A stretch of DNA of 64,000 nt from Melioribacteraceae bacterium (lineage in GTDB: Bacteria > Bacteroidota > Ignavibacteria > Ignavibacteriales > Melioribacteraceae). How positions within the stretch are numbered: the first letter of the stretch is position 1; every line of letters starts with the position of its first letter. The DNA is taken from positions 124,001 to 188,000 of the forward strand of contig JAIPBD010000004.1 in NCBI GenBank assembly GCA_021739765.1, in the 5' to 3' direction. The notes under the pieces were generated by a model, which saw only the letters and a program-made list of their open reading frames with translations, was not told where the DNA came from and did not search any database. A program made the position numbers and the translations under genes. Positions 20,561-31,061 of the stretch are shown piece after piece.

Positions 20561-20570
20561 CGGAATTGAC

Positions 20571-21827
20571 ATGAAAAGTGTGATTATTACTATTGGAGAC
20601 GAAATTCTTATTGGCCAAACAATCAATACAAATGCGGCGTTTATTGGTGAAAAACTAAGCGTGCTCAGTATTGATGTTATTCGCACTGTTGTTATCGGGG
20701 ATGAACAAGAGTCGATTCTTAATGAGATTGAAGCGGCAGAGAAAATTGCGGATTTAATAATTTTAACTGGTGGATTAGGTCCAACTCATGATGATGTTAC
20801 AAAAGCGGCAATTTCGAAGTATTTTGATTCTGAATTAGTATTAAACAGTACCGTTCTCACAAATATTCAAGATCTTTTTGATAAGCGTGGACGAAAAATT
20901 ACTAAAATTAATGAGCAACAGGCATATATCCCCGAAGTCGCTCTCCCGATACATAATCCAAGGGGAACTGCTCCGGGAATGTGGATAAATCGAGGTAATA
21001 AAATATTCGTTTCACTGCCCGGTGTTCCTGCCGAAATGCGGGGGATGATTGATGAATATGTAATTCCTAAAATTAAAGAGTTAATTCCAAATTCCAATAT
21101 TAATGTATTACGAAAAAATCTGTTAACAACCGGCATCCCGGAATCTTATTTATTCGAAAAATTAGGTGATTTAACCGAATTATTGGATTCTGCTAAACTC
21201 GCGTTTTTACCAAGTAAATATGGTGTCAAAATGCGAATCACAGTTTCCGGAGCTGATTCTTCTTCGCTTTCTGATAAAATAAGCGAAATTGAACAAAAAA
21301 TACGAACTCGCGTCGGTCGATTTATTTACGGAAAGGATGGAGAGCTGCTCGAAAATGTAATTGCTCGATTAATGATAGATCGTGGTTTAACTTTGGCTGT
21401 CGCAGAATCTTGCACGGGAGGATTGGTTAGTCATAGAATTACAAATGTAAACGGGAGCAGTCAATTTTTTGAACGGGCTTTTGTAACTTACAGTAATGGT
21501 TCGAAGGTGGAGCATCTTAGTGTTGATGAGAATTATATAAACAAATATGGCGCGGTAAGTATTGAAGTCGCAAGACAAATGGCAGAAGGTGTTAGAGCTG
21601 TAAGTGGCACCGACATTGGACTCGCGATTACGGGGATTATGGGACCTACCGGTGGGACGGAGAATAAACCCGTAGGAACCGTGTTTATCGGTGTTTGTGA
21701 TGAAAAAGTTTGCACCGCTAAAGAAGTGAAATTCGGTGATGAACGAGTATTGAACAAGGAGAGAACTTCGCAAGTCGCTTTGGATATTTTAAGGAGGCAT
21801 CTGCTCGGAATTCCTTACGATGAATAG
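20571..21827 (+). CDS. cinA: CinA: competence/damage-inducible protein with NMN amidase domain
   Basis: The protein is 418 residues from the ATG at 20571. A longer open frame reaches back into pgpA, but the family start is VIITIGDEILIGQ, which fixes this start. Residues about 1-170 form the MoCF-biosynthesis-like domain (GGLGPTHDD, LPGVPAEM). Residues about 255-415 form the CinA C-terminal nicotinamide-nucleotide amidase domain (AESCTGGLVSHRIT, AITGIMGPTGGT). It deamidates NMN in pyridine-nucleotide recycling, and the N-terminal domain acts on ADP-ribose in relatives. It sits upstream of recA, as in many Gram-positive bacteria, and overlaps thpR by 8 bp. Confidence 0.95.
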   Translation: MKSVIITIGDEILIGQTINTNAAFIGEKLSVLSIDVIRTVVIGDEQESILNEIEAAEKIADLIILTGGLGPTHDDVTKAAISKYFDSELVLNSTVLTNIQDLFDKRGRKITKINEQQAYIPEVALPIHNPRGTAPGMWINRGNKIFVSLPGVPAEMRGMIDEYVIPKIKELIPNSNINVLRKNLLTTGIPESYLFEKLGDLTELLDSAKLAFLPSKYGVKMRITVSGADSSSLSDKISEIEQKIRTRVGRFIYGKDGELLENVIARLMIDRGLTLAVAESCTGGLVSHRITNVNGSSQFFERAFVTYSNGSKVEHLSVDENYINKYGAVSIEVARQMAEGVRAVSGTDIGLAITGIMGPTGGTENKPVGTVFIGVCDEKVCTAKEVKFGDERVLNKERTSQVALDILRRHLLGIPYDE

Positions 21828-22368
21828 AATTTTTATTGCACTTGAGGTTCCGGGAACGGTTAAATACAAATTAGTTGATCTAAGGAAAAAAATGCTCCCA
21901 ATTTCAGGTCTAAAGTGGGAGAGTCTAAAAAAGTTACATGTAACTTTGAAATTTATCGGTCCATGCACCGATAATCAAATTGTTTCGATTCACAAAAAGT
22001 TAATAACGGTACTTTCTAAGTTTAGCGCGATACAATGCTGCATTAATCATGTTGGATTCTTCCCGAATCAACATAAACCGAGAATATTTTGGGCTGGACT
22101 CGAGGAATCGAAAATTTTGAACGAAATGGTAACAAAAATTGATGTAAGTTTATCTTCTATTGGATTTGTTACGGAAAAAAGAAAAATTCATCCCCATATT
22201 ACACTTCTAAGAATTAGGAGAGAATTAAACGCGGGGACTATTCATAAAGCGGTTCACCAACATTTTGAACATTTAAATTTCGTTGCAAATATGGTAACTT
22301 TGTACAAAAGTGAATTGTTACCAGAAAAATCAGTATATTCTAAGATTAAACAATATAATTTATTATAG
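21820..22368 (+). CDS. thpR: RNA 2',3'-cyclic phosphodiesterase (2H family)
   Basis: The 182-residue protein carries both signature motifs of the 2H phosphoesterases, H-V-T-L-K-F near residue 45 and H-I-T-L near residue 127. Relatives open 2',3'-cyclic phosphates to 2'-phosphates and were first described as 2'-5' RNA ligases. It overlaps cinA by 8 bp and ends 12 bp before recA, so all three are probably one transcript. Confidence 0.9.
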   Translation: MNRIFIALEVPGTVKYKLVDLRKKMLPISGLKWESLKKLHVTLKFIGPCTDNQIVSIHKKLITVLSKFSAIQCCINHVGFFPNQHKPRIFWAGLEESKILNEMVTKIDVSLSSIGFVTEKRKIHPHITLLRIRRELNAGTIHKAVHQHFEHLNFVANMVTLYKSELLPEKSVYSKIKQYNLL

Positions 22369-22380
22369 AACGGAGGAAAA

Positions 22381-23448
22381 ATGAGCGCTGATAAAGAGGC
22401 TCGATTAAAAATATTAGATGACGCGATTTATTCTATTGAAAAAAGTTATGGCAAAGGAGCTATAATGAAGTTGGGGGATGGTGTAATTAATAAATTGGAA
22501 TCAATCCCAACCGGCTCTTTGTCTTTGGATTTTGCGCTCGGAATCGGAGGTGTGCCCAGAGGAAGGATAATTGAGATTTATGGTCCTGAATCTTCCGGTA
22601 AAACTACACTTACACTCCATATTATTTCGGAAGCCCAAAAGACTGGAGGATTGGCGGCATTTATAGATGCGGAGCATGCTTTAGATGTAAATTATGCCAA
22701 ACGACTCAACGTTGATGTGAATAATCTTTTAATCTCGCAACCCGATTATGGTGAACAAGCCTTAGAAATTGTTGAAACATTAGTTCGAAGTAATGCACTC
22801 GATATTATAGTGGTTGATTCTGTTGCTGCTCTCGTTCCAAGATCCGAAATTGAAGGGGATATGGGAGATGCGCAAATGGGAGTCCAAGCCAGATTAATGT
22901 CTCAGGCCTTGAGAAAACTAACCGGTGTGATCAGTAAATCAAAAACTTCGGTGATTTTTATTAATCAGCTTAGAAGCAAAATTGGCGTTATGTTTGGCAA
23001 TCCGGAAACAACAACCGGTGGAAATGCGCTTAAATTTTATGCCTCTCTTAGGATGGATATCAGAAGAATTGCCGCAATCAAAGATGGTCAAAATGTTATC
23101 GGGAATAGAACCAAAGTGAAAGTCGTAAAATCAAAAGTTGCCCCTCCATTCAAAGAGGTTGAATTCGATATTTTATATAATGAAGGAATTAGTAAAAGTG
23201 GAGATTTAATCGATATCGCGGTCAATTCCGGTATTATTAAAAAAAGCGGAGCATGGTTCTCTTTTGGCGAGGATCGTTTCCAAGGGCGGGAGCAATTCCG
23301 ACAAAAACTAAACGAAGATCCTAATATGTATAAAACGCTCGAAGAAGAAGTTAAAGATTTTCTAGGCATGAACGGTAAAGAGGCCGTCTCTCCCGAAACT
23401 AAAAAAGTTGATACTACGACTGAGAAATCGGACAAAAAAAGCAAATAA
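22381..23448 (+). CDS. recA: Recombinase A
   Basis: The 355-residue RecA binds single-stranded DNA, promotes strand exchange and drives LexA-type repressor cleavage. The Walker A GPESSGKT is at residues 68-75, with VDSVAALVP as the Walker B region and the conserved INQLR loop. The C-terminal tail is rich in Lys and acidic residues. GGAGG at 22372-22376 is a strong ribosome site, fitting a need for high expression from an internal operon position. I saw no recognisable SOS box directly upstream. Confidence 0.98.
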   Translation: MSADKEARLKILDDAIYSIEKSYGKGAIMKLGDGVINKLESIPTGSLSLDFALGIGGVPRGRIIEIYGPESSGKTTLTLHIISEAQKTGGLAAFIDAEHALDVNYAKRLNVDVNNLLISQPDYGEQALEIVETLVRSNALDIIVVDSVAALVPRSEIEGDMGDAQMGVQARLMSQALRKLTGVISKSKTSVIFINQLRSKIGVMFGNPETTTGGNALKFYASLRMDIRRIAAIKDGQNVIGNRTKVKVVKSKVAPPFKEVEFDILYNEGISKSGDLIDIAVNSGIIKKSGAWFSFGEDRFQGREQFRQKLNEDPNMYKTLEEEVKDFLGMNGKEAVSPETKKVDTTTEKSDKKSK

Positions 23449-24069
23449 ATGAAAGTAACTTCAATAAAAAAATTGAAGAAAAAATATTTAATTGATTTTG
23501 ATAATGAAGAAAAACTTTTTCTGTATGAGGATGTCTTAATTGATGCCGGACTCCATGTTGGGGATGAAATCAGTTACATTGAATTAAATGATTTTCGTAA
23601 ACTGGATAATATCTACACAACAAGAAATAGTGCGTTCCGGTATCTTGCACGAAGGGAGCATTCTAAAAAGGAACTCAAGACAAAGTTAATTGCCAAAAAA
23701 TATTCTGAAGATATCGTTGAAGAGGTTCTTACTGATTTAACAGCCCGTGGTTATATTAACGAATCTAAATTTATTGAAAATTTTGTCAGAGATAAGATTC
23801 TCCTCAAAAAAGATGGAATCAGAAAGATAAAAGCACAGTTGGTTCAAAAGGGCGTTTTCACAGATAATTTTGATGAAGTGATAGAATCGATAGATTTAGA
23901 AGAAGTTTATTGCAATAATATTGAAGAATTAGCATCAAAAAAAGCACGAACAGTCAGTGGTGAACCAATCATTAAAAAACAAAAAATATTTTCATACCTG
24001 TTGAACAAAGGGTATGAAACTGATCTTATTAAGCAAACTATTTCAAAAATACAACTGGAAGAAAAATAA
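23449..24069 (+). CDS. recX: Regulatory protein RecX
   Basis: RecX caps RecA filaments and limits their activity. The 206-residue protein has the three-helix repeats of the family, with the signature A.RYLARREHSKKELKTKL followed by VLTDLTARGYINESKF. The ATG follows the recA stop with no gap, so both are co-translated. Length is within the usual bacterial range. Confidence 0.92.
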   Translation: MKVTSIKKLKKKYLIDFDNEEKLFLYEDVLIDAGLHVGDEISYIELNDFRKLDNIYTTRNSAFRYLARREHSKKELKTKLIAKKYSEDIVEEVLTDLTARGYINESKFIENFVRDKILLKKDGIRKIKAQLVQKGVFTDNFDEVIESIDLEEVYCNNIEELASKKARTVSGEPIIKKQKIFSYLLNKGYETDLIKQTISKIQLEEK

Positions 24070-24113
24070 AATCTTTCTTTAAATTTACTGTCAATTAAAA
24101 ACAGATATACGTT

Positions 24114-25286
24114 ATGACGAAATATAAAAGTCCCGATTACTTTAATCTCGACTCGCTTCACAGCGAAGAAGAATTGCTAATACGAAGTTCCATAAGGGAT
24201 TTCGTTGAAGATAAAGTTCTACCCATCATTGAGAAAAACTACCAAGATGGCACTTTCCCACAAGAGTTAATTCCACAAATGGCCGAATTAGGCGTTTTTG
24301 GGGTAACACTTCCTGAAAAATATGGATGTGCAAATCTTAACAATATCGCTTACGGTCTTGTTATGCAAGAACTTGAACGCGGTGATAGTGGGCTTAGGAG
24401 TTTCGCATCAGTTCAAAGTGCTTTAGTTATGTATCCGATTTTTGAATTTGGAAGTGAAGATCAAAAAGATTACTGGCTGCCTAAACTTGCCAGAGGAGAA
24501 AAAATCGGATGTTTTGGACTGACAGAACCGGACTATGGTTCGAATCCCGGTGGGATGGTAACAAAAGCCGAAAAAGTTGACGGTGGTTACATTCTCAATG
24601 GCGCAAAAATGTGGATAACAAATGGAACAATTGCTGATGTTGCGGTTGTTTGGGCTAAATTGAACGGCAAAGTTAAAGGATTTTTAGTCGAAAAAGGATT
24701 CGAAGGATTCGAAGCTCCTGAAATGAAAGGGAAACATTCACTCCGTGCTTCGGTAACTTCAGAGCTAATATTTCAGGATGTTTTTGTACCTGAAGCCAAC
24801 GTGTTGACAAAAAGCAGCGGATTGAAATCGCCTTTGATGTGCCTGAATCAAGCTCGATTTGGCATCTCATGGGGTGTCGTCGGAGCGATGATGGCTTGTT
24901 ACGATTCTGCCTTAAATTATTCGAAATCCAGAATTCAATTTTCAAAACCTATCGCGGGTTATCAACTTATTCAAGCAAAACTTGCGCATATGATTACGGA
25001 AATTACTAAAGCGCAATTACTTAATTTTCAGCTGGCAAAATTAAAGGATAGCGGTTTGATTCGATTTCCACAAATTTCTATGGCAAAACTGAACAATTGT
25101 GAAAAAGCTCTTGAAATTGCACGAATTTCAAGAGAAATACACGGAGCAAACGGTATTCTGAATGAATATCCCGTCATGCGACATTCTTCCAATTTAGAAT
25201 CAGTAAAAACTTACGAAGGCACACAAGAGATGCATACTTTAATAATTGGTGAAGACATCACGGGCATTTCGGCAATTGATTCTTAA
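24114..25286 (+). CDS. Acyl-CoA dehydrogenase, glutaryl-CoA dehydrogenase-like
   Basis: The 390-residue flavoprotein has the acyl-CoA dehydrogenase layout: N-terminal helical domain, central beta domain ([31 protein letters not shown]) and C-terminal helices. The [11 protein letters not shown] stretch and the ending [17 protein letters not shown] with the catalytic Glu resemble glutaryl-CoA dehydrogenases, which convert glutaryl-CoA to crotonyl-CoA in lysine and tryptophan breakdown. Substrate is inferred from similarity. Neighbouring recX and guaB are unrelated in function. Confidence 0.88.
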   Translation: MTKYKSPDYFNLDSLHSEEELLIRSSIRDFVEDKVLPIIEKNYQDGTFPQELIPQMAELGVFGVTLPEKYGCANLNNIAYGLVMQELERGDSGLRSFASVQSALVMYPIFEFGSEDQKDYWLPKLARGEKIGCFGLTEPDYGSNPGGMVTKAEKVDGGYILNGAKMWITNGTIADVAVVWAKLNGKVKGFLVEKGFEGFEAPEMKGKHSLRASVTSELIFQDVFVPEANVLTKSSGLKSPLMCLNQARFGISWGVVGAMMACYDSALNYSKSRIQFSKPIAGYQLIQAKLAHMITEITKAQLLNFQLAKLKDSGLIRFPQISMAKLNNCEKALEIARISREIHGANGILNEYPVMRHSSNLESVKTYEGTQEMHTLIIGEDITGISAIDS

Positions 25287-25300
25287 CAAAGGACTATTTG

Positions 25301-26779
25301 ATGGAAAATAACAAGATTTTATTTGAAGCGTTAACATTCGATGATTTATTACTTATTCCAAGCAAGTCCTTAGTTCTGCCTCGGGATGTTGATGTCTCAT
25401 CAAAATTAACAAGAGAAATTACGCTAAATGTACCTTTACTTTCTGCCGCGATGGATACGGTAACCGAATCTGATATGGCTATAGCTATGGCCGCGCAAGG
25501 TGGAATCGGAATCATCCATAAAAATATGTCCATTGAAAGACAAATGGACGAAGTTGATAAAGTGAAAAGATACGAAAGTGGGATGATTCATGATCCCATA
25601 ACTTTGGCTCCGCATAAAACGATTGCTGATGCTGAAGATTTAATGAAGAAATATAAGATTTCAGGCATTCCTGTAGTTGATGAACAGCATAAATTAGTTG
25701 GTATCCTCACTAATCGAGATCTAAGATTCGAACCGAATATGCAGCAATCGGTAAAAGATTTTATGACTAAGGAAAATCTGATTACTGCTCCCGAAGGAAC
25801 AACTCTGGAGCAAGCCGAAAAAATCCTTCAAAAGCACAGAATAGAAAAACTACCGGTGGTTGACGAAAACGGAGTTTTAAAAGGATTGATAACTTTCAAA
25901 GATATTTCGAAAAAGAAAAAATATCCGAATGCCTCTAAAGATGAACTCGGAAGACTTCGTGTTGGAGCCGCGGTTGGTGTTCAATCGAATACATTAGAAC
26001 GAGTAGAGGCATTAATCAAATCGAAAGTTGATGTGATTATTGTCGATACAGCTCACGGCCATTCGGAAGGTGTGCTAAAAACAATACGAGAGGTAAGAAA
26101 AAACTTTAAGGATTTACAGCTAATTGCTGGTAATATAGTAACTAAGGATGCCGCACTTGAGTTAGTTGATTGTGGTGTAAATGCTGTGAAAGTGGGAATC
26201 GGAGCCGGATCAATTTGTACTACCCGAGTAGTGGCCGGTGTTGGAATGCCGCAGATAACTTCTGTAATGGTTGTAAGCGAAGCTTTGAAAAGTAAAGGAA
26301 TTCCAATTATTGCTGATGGGGGAGTTAAACAAACTGGCGATGTTGCAAAAGCAATTGCGGCGGGAGCACAAACTGTGATGATTGGTGGCATGTTTGCCGG
26401 CGTTGACGAAACACCCGGGGAAAAAGTACTTTTCGAAGGACGTAGTTTTAAAGTTTATAGAGGAATGGGATCGATCGGAGCAATGAAAGAAGGAAGTAAA
26501 GATAGATATTTCCAGGATGCTGAAGACGATATCAAAAAATTAGTTCCCGAAGGTATTGAAGGCAGAGTTCCTTATAAAGGAGCGTTATCTGATACAGTTT
26601 ACCAAATCGTTGGTGGATTAAGAGCCGCTATGGGGTATTGTGGCTCAAAGGATATTATCGAATTTATCAATAAATCCAGATTTGTTAAGATTTCTAATGC
26701 CGGATTGAGAGAAAGTCATCCTCACGATGTTATTCTGACAAAAGAATCACCAAATTACCAGTCCAAAGTTCTTTCATAA
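25301..26779 (+). CDS. guaB: Inosine-5'-monophosphate dehydrogenase
   Basis: IMPDH oxidises IMP to XMP, the first step to GMP. The start is the ATG at 25301, not the TTG just before it, giving 492 residues. The TIM-barrel begins [12 protein letters not shown] pair of CBS domains follows (about residues 95-205; [20 protein letters not shown]). The catalytic loop is [11 protein letters not shown] with its active-site Cys, followed by DGGV and YRGMGS. The CBS pair is the usual nucleotide-sensing regulatory module. Confidence 0.97.
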   Translation: MENNKILFEALTFDDLLLIPSKSLVLPRDVDVSSKLTREITLNVPLLSAAMDTVTESDMAIAMAAQGGIGIIHKNMSIERQMDEVDKVKRYESGMIHDPITLAPHKTIADAEDLMKKYKISGIPVVDEQHKLVGILTNRDLRFEPNMQQSVKDFMTKENLITAPEGTTLEQAEKILQKHRIEKLPVVDENGVLKGLITFKDISKKKKYPNASKDELGRLRVGAAVGVQSNTLERVEALIKSKVDVIIVDTAHGHSEGVLKTIREVRKNFKDLQLIAGNIVTKDAALELVDCGVNAVKVGIGAGSICTTRVVAGVGMPQITSVMVVSEALKSKGIPIIADGGVKQTGDVAKAIAAGAQTVMIGGMFAGVDETPGEKVLFEGRSFKVYRGMGSIGAMKEGSKDRYFQDAEDDIKKLVPEGIEGRVPYKGALSDTVYQIVGGLRAAMGYCGSKDIIEFINKSRFVKISNAGLRESHPHDVILTKESPNYQSKVLS

Positions 26780-26792
26780 TTAATTTTGATAA

Positions 26793-28076
26793 ATGTATAA
26801 AGTTCTTATTCTCGCATATTATTTCCCGCCAATGGGACTCAGTGGAGTGCAGCGTACTCTCAAATTCGCAAAATATATGGCGGATTATAATTGGATGCCA
26901 ACTGTAATTGCTCCCGGTAATTTACCCTATTTTGCCTTTGATCTAAATATGTTGGAGGAAGCCGAAGCGGCAAAAATCAACATTATTAGAACATCAGATT
27001 TTGATATTGATTCTATTTTGAACGGAAAATTCACTCTCAAATTAAAACATGAGAAGTTTCGGAAAGTTGTTAGCGATCTTAGCAAATCATTAATTCTGCC
27101 TGATAATAAAATCTTTTGGGCTAAAAAAGCATTTAGGTTTGCGCAAGAAGAACTTACAAAAAACAGCTACGATGCAATCTTTGTCTCATTGCCCCCTTTT
27201 TCCTTATTTAACATCGCTCTAAAACTAAAAAAGCAATTTGATATTCCATTAATTGTAGATTATCGGGATTCCTGGTTAAATAATCAGTTTGCACTATATC
27301 CTACGCCTATGCATCGTTCGTTCATCAAGAATATGGAAGATCGCTGTTTGAGGGGCTCGGATAAGATCATTACCACCAATCGGCGTGTTAAGGAAGATAT
27401 GCTAAATACATATAAATTCTTGACTTACGACGATATAACACTGATTCCACACGGATTTGACCAAGCTGATTTTGATAATGCTGTTCAGGAAAAAAGAGTT
27501 ACTAATAAAATGATTGTGACATATTCCGGGTCATTTTATGAATTTCAAACCCCCAAATACTTTCTACGGGCGTTTAAAAAACTGCTTGAAACAAAACCCA
27601 AAATCGCGAATAATATTGATTTAAGAATTGTTGGCTTGCTCCGAAATGAGCACATCCGTATGATTGACAGATTAGGACTTACAAATCATGTAAAGGTACT
27701 TGGTTATATTCCGCACAATGAAGCTATTCGTCAGTTGATTTCCAGCGATATATTATGGATGATGATTGGTAAACGGAAAAATACAGATATGTTAGTTACA
27801 GGGAAGATGTACGAATATTTTGGATCAAGGAAACCAATTATTGCATCTGTGCCAAAAGGAGCAGCAGAGTTTGTGCTTAAAGAATATGGTGCTTCTTATA
27901 TTACTGATACTGAAGATGAAAACGCAATTATGGATGCTTTAATAAAATGTCATAAACTCTTTGTTAATAATAACTTACCTAGAGCAAATGAAGATTTTGT
28001 TAAAGGTTTCGATCGGAAATACCTTACCGAAAAACTTGTTAACGAATTCCAAAAATATTTAAAAGAGGTTGCATGA
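26793..28076 (+). CDS. Glycosyltransferase, GT4-like
   Basis: The 427-residue protein starts LILAYYFPPMGLSGVQR, typical of the N-terminal half of GT-B glycosyltransferases that act on surface polysaccharides. The C-terminal half has TYSGSFYE, LGYIPHNEAI and GKMYEYFGSRKPII, matching the sugar-nucleotide-binding half. There is no signal peptide. It lies 13 bp after guaB and overlaps purD by 4 bp, so it is co-transcribed with purine genes for no evident metabolic reason. Donor and acceptor are unknown. Confidence 0.82.
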   Translation: MYKVLILAYYFPPMGLSGVQRTLKFAKYMADYNWMPTVIAPGNLPYFAFDLNMLEEAEAAKINIIRTSDFDIDSILNGKFTLKLKHEKFRKVVSDLSKSLILPDNKIFWAKKAFRFAQEELTKNSYDAIFVSLPPFSLFNIALKLKKQFDIPLIVDYRDSWLNNQFALYPTPMHRSFIKNMEDRCLRGSDKIITTNRRVKEDMLNTYKFLTYDDITLIPHGFDQADFDNAVQEKRVTNKMIVTYSGSFYEFQTPKYFLRAFKKLLETKPKIANNIDLRIVGLLRNEHIRMIDRLGLTNHVKVLGYIPHNEAIRQLISSDILWMMIGKRKNTDMLVTGKMYEYFGSRKPIIASVPKGAAEFVLKEYGASYITDTEDENAIMDALIKCHKLFVNNNLPRANEDFVKGFDRKYLTEKLVNEFQKYLKEVA

Positions 28077-29353
28077 AAGTTGCTTTAATCGGTTCCGGAG
28101 GCAGAGAGCATGCTTTAGCCAAGGAGATTGTTAAAAGCAAAAACTTAGATAAATTATTCATTATCCCCGGTAATCCCGGAACGGCTCAATTGGGGCTAAA
28201 TGTTGATCTTGATATTGGGGAGCACGAGAAAATAGTTGATTTTTGTTTAGCAAACGAGATTGAATTTATTGTAATCGGTCCTGAACAACCGCTTGTTGAT
28301 GGATTAACCGATAAATGCTTGGAAAAAGGAATTAAAGTTTTCGGTCCAAGTAAGCAGGCTGCACGGCTCGAAGGAAGCAAAAAATACTCTAAAGAATTTA
28401 TGCTGCGCCATAAAATACCGACAGCGGATTTTAGCTCTTTTACTATTGGAGAAAAGAGCGCCGTACTAAACTATTTGAATAAAACAACTTACCCTGTAGT
28501 AATTAAAACCTCGGGATTAGCAGCGGGAAAAGGTGTGGCAATTTGTCCCAACCTGGAATCTGCTTCAAGTACAATTAAAGATTATTTCGAACACAATAAA
28601 TTTGGGAAAAGCGGTCATGAGATTGTAATTGAGCAATTTCTTGAAGGAGAAGAAGCCTCCATATTTGTGGTTTCTTCGGGAAATGATTATGTGATTCTTC
28701 CCAGTTCGCAAGATCACAAAAGAGCCTTTGACAATGATTATGGTCCAAATACCGGAGGGATGGGAGCATACTCCCCGGCGCCGGTTGTGACTGATGAAAT
28801 CTTAAATTCAATCGAGCAAAAGATTATCAAACCTACAATAGATGGGCTGATAAAAGATCATACTCCTTATATCGGTTGCATATATATCGGAGTAATGATT
28901 AAAGGAGCAGATGCCAAAGTTGTAGAATATAACTGTAGATTTGGAGATCCCGAAGCACAGGTTGTTCTACCAAATCTGGAAGGTGATTTTTTGGAATTAA
29001 TCTACTCGGCGGCATGTGGTAAAATTAACAAAGATGCTGTCAGATTCGAGAATTATTCTTCCTTATGTGTTGTCGCGGCTTCCGGAGGGTATCCTGAAGA
29101 ATACAAAAAAGGATTCGAAATTCACGGTTTGGATAATATTTCCAAAGATTGTTATGTTTATCATGCAGGAACCAAAATAAAAAATGAGAAACTTGTTACA
29201 GACGGTGGGCGAGTTTTAGCCATTACATCCTCTGATAAGTCTGGGGATGTAAGTGCTTGTAGAGAAAAGGTTTACGCTCAATTAGCTAAAATAAAGTATG
29301 ATGGTATTCATTATCGTAATGATATTGGATTTCGAGCATTAGGCAAAAAATAA
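28073..29353 (+). CDS. purD: Phosphoribosylamine-glycine ligase
   Basis: GAR synthetase joins glycine to phosphoribosylamine with ATP. The 426-residue ATP-grasp protein starts KVALIGSGGREHALA and contains IGPEQPLVDGL, the TSGLAAGKGVAI nucleotide loop, NTGGMGAYSPAP, the YNCRFGDPEAQVVLP signature and a C-terminal AGTK...GGRVLA domain. Its stop faces the stop of the HIT gene only 5 bp away, with no obvious terminator between the converging genes. Confidence 0.97.
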   Translation: MKVALIGSGGREHALAKEIVKSKNLDKLFIIPGNPGTAQLGLNVDLDIGEHEKIVDFCLANEIEFIVIGPEQPLVDGLTDKCLEKGIKVFGPSKQAARLEGSKKYSKEFMLRHKIPTADFSSFTIGEKSAVLNYLNKTTYPVVIKTSGLAAGKGVAICPNLESASSTIKDYFEHNKFGKSGHEIVIEQFLEGEEASIFVVSSGNDYVILPSSQDHKRAFDNDYGPNTGGMGAYSPAPVVTDEILNSIEQKIIKPTIDGLIKDHTPYIGCIYIGVMIKGADAKVVEYNCRFGDPEAQVVLPNLEGDFLELIYSAACGKINKDAVRFENYSSLCVVAASGGYPEEYKKGFEIHGLDNISKDCYVYHAGTKIKNEKLVTDGGRVLAITSSDKSGDVSACREKVYAQLAKIKYDGIHYRNDIGFRALGKK

Positions 29354-29358
29354 GCCAA

Positions 29359-29706
29359 TTAGCCCGGAGGCCATTTCATTTGCCTTCCTCCCAACAAATG
29401 CATGTGAATATGATAAACTTCCTGTCCGCCATTATCGCCGCAATTAAATACTAATCTGAAACCATCATCCGAAATTCCTTCATCAATCGCGATTTGATTC
29501 GCGGCGTCGTACATCTCACCAAGCAATGCAGCGTGCTCCGATCCAATTATTTCTCGAACCGTTGGGATCTCAATTTTAGGAATGATCAAAACATGCACGG
29601 GTGCTTTCGGATTAATATCTCTGAAAGCCAGTACATTTTCGCTTTCATATACAATATCAGCCGGAATTTCTTTGTTAATAATTTTTTGGAATATTGTTTC
29701 CGCCAT
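29359..29706 (-). CDS. HIT family nucleotide-binding protein (HinT-like)
   Basis: The 115-residue protein has the histidine triad HIHMHLLGG near its C-terminus and the N-terminal FQKIINKEIPADIVYE stretch of the Hint branch. Relatives are purine-nucleoside phosphoramidases. It is the last gene of a three-gene minus-strand run, 2 bp after the response-regulator stop. Confidence 0.93.
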   Translation of the reverse strand: MAETIFQKIINKEIPADIVYESENVLAFRDINPKAPVHVLIIPKIEIPTVREIIGSEHAALLGEMYDAANQIAIDEGISDDGFRLVFNCGDNGGQEVYHIHMHLLGGRQMKWPPG

Positions 29707-29708
29707 TT

Positions 29709-31061
29709 TTACCCCTTCTCTAAATTATATTTTTTCAGTTTATTGTAAAGATGACTGCGTTGAATACCCAGAATATCGGCTGTTTTACTGATATTCCAGT
29801 CATTTGCGTCCAATTGTTTGGCAATGAAGGCTTTTTCGGCTTTATCTTTAAATTCTTGAAACGAGTTTGTTATATCAAGTAGATCATTAAATTCTTTTTT
29901 TGAAGAAGTTGACAGACGAGAAATGCTTTCGGCGGTTATCAAATCCTCAGATGTCATTATCGCAATTCTTTCGATAAAATTTCTTAATTCTCTAACATTT
30001 CCCGTCCAGGTTTGGGCTTTTAGATATTCGTATGCTCCTTCAGTAAAAACTTTTAGCGGGAAATCGTTTTTCTCGCAGCTTCCTTTAAGGAAGAAATCAG
30101 CGAGTAGCACTATATCTTCCTTTCGTTCCCGAAGTGGGGGAATATGTATCGGGATCACGTTTAAACGATGAAATAAATCCTCTCGAAAATTTCCATTTTC
30201 GATTTCCTCCTCGAGATTTTTATTTGTGGCAGCGACTAATCTAACATCAACATCAATTTTTTCTCCGCTTCCTACTCGTTCAATTTTACCATCTTCTATC
30301 GCTCTCAGTACTTTTGCCTGGGCCTGTGGTGCCATATCGCCGATTTCATCTAAGAATAAAGTCCCTTTGTGCGCAAGTTCAAATTTTCCAATCCGCTGTT
30401 TAACTGCTCCGGTAAATGAACCTTTTTCATGTCCGAATAGCTCCGATTCAATCAATTCATTTGGAATTGCCGCACAGTTCACTTCAATTATTTGCTCATC
30501 GCATCTGTTGCTTGATGTATGGATCGCCCTCGCGATCAATTCTTTGCCGGTTCCATTTTCGCCGGTTATCATAACCCGAGCATCAGTTTTTGCGACTCTT
30601 TCAACGGTTTTGAGAATATCCGTCATAATCTTACTTTGAGCAATAATTACGGTTTCTTTTATTTTATCGCTTTTTAATTTTTTATTTTCTTTAAGAAGGG
30701 AGGTTTGATTAACGGCATTGCGTACACTGATTAACAACTTTTCACGATCAATTGGTTTTTCTATAAAGTCGAACGCTCCCAGTTTGGTAGATTTTATCGC
30801 GTTTTCCAAACTGCTGTGGGCGGAAATCATAATTACGGGAAGGGTGATTCCTCTTTTTGATAAGCTGTTAAGGACTTCGAATCCTGTCATACCCGGCATC
30901 TGTATATCAAGCAATAGAGCGTCATAACTCTTAGACTCCAATGCTCCCAATCCGTCAATTGATTGAACATGGTAATCTACTTCATAATCTTCATACTCGA
31001 GAATCATTTTTATTGATTCACAAATTTCACGCTCATCGTCAACAATTAAGATTTTGCTCAT
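29709..31061 (-). CDS. Sigma-54-dependent response regulator (NtrC/NtrX-like)
   Basis: The 450-residue protein has three domains. A receiver (about 1-120) carries the phospho-acceptor Asp in LLLDIQMPG and the switch Lys in FIEKP. An AAA+ sigma-54 interaction domain (about 140-380) has Walker A GENGTGKE, GSFTGA, Walker B FLDEIGDM and an arginine region. A Fis-type helix-turn-helix (about 405-450; NISKTADILGIQRSHLYNKL) ends it. The sigma-54 contact loop reads GSFTGA where the consensus is GAFTGA, a known natural variant. No sensor kinase gene is adjacent. Its start overlaps the upstream secreted-protein gene by 4 bp. Confidence 0.94.
   Translation of the reverse strand: MSKILIVDDEREICESIKMILEYEDYEVDYHVQSIDGLGALESKSYDALLLDIQMPGMTGFEVLNSLSKRGITLPVIMISAHSSLENAIKSTKLGAFDFIEKPIDREKLLISVRNAVNQTSLLKENKKLKSDKIKETVIIAQSKIMTDILKTVERVAKTDARVMITGENGTGKELIARAIHTSSNRCDEQIIEVNCAAIPNELIESELFGHEKGSFTGAVKQRIGKFELAHKGTLFLDEIGDMAPQAQAKVLRAIEDGKIERVGSGEKIDVDVRLVAATNKNLEEEIENGNFREDLFHRLNVIPIHIPPLRERKEDIVLLADFFLKGSCEKNDFPLKVFTEGAYEYLKAQTWTGNVRELRNFIERIAIMTSEDLITAESISRLSTSSKKEFNDLLDITNSFQEFKDKAEKAFIAKQLDANDWNISKTADILGIQRSHLYNKLKKYNLEKG

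Noticed and set aside
20496-20570. Upstream extension of cinA into pgpA
   Set aside because: Those 25 residues are not part of the family; the standard N-terminus begins at the ATG at 20571.
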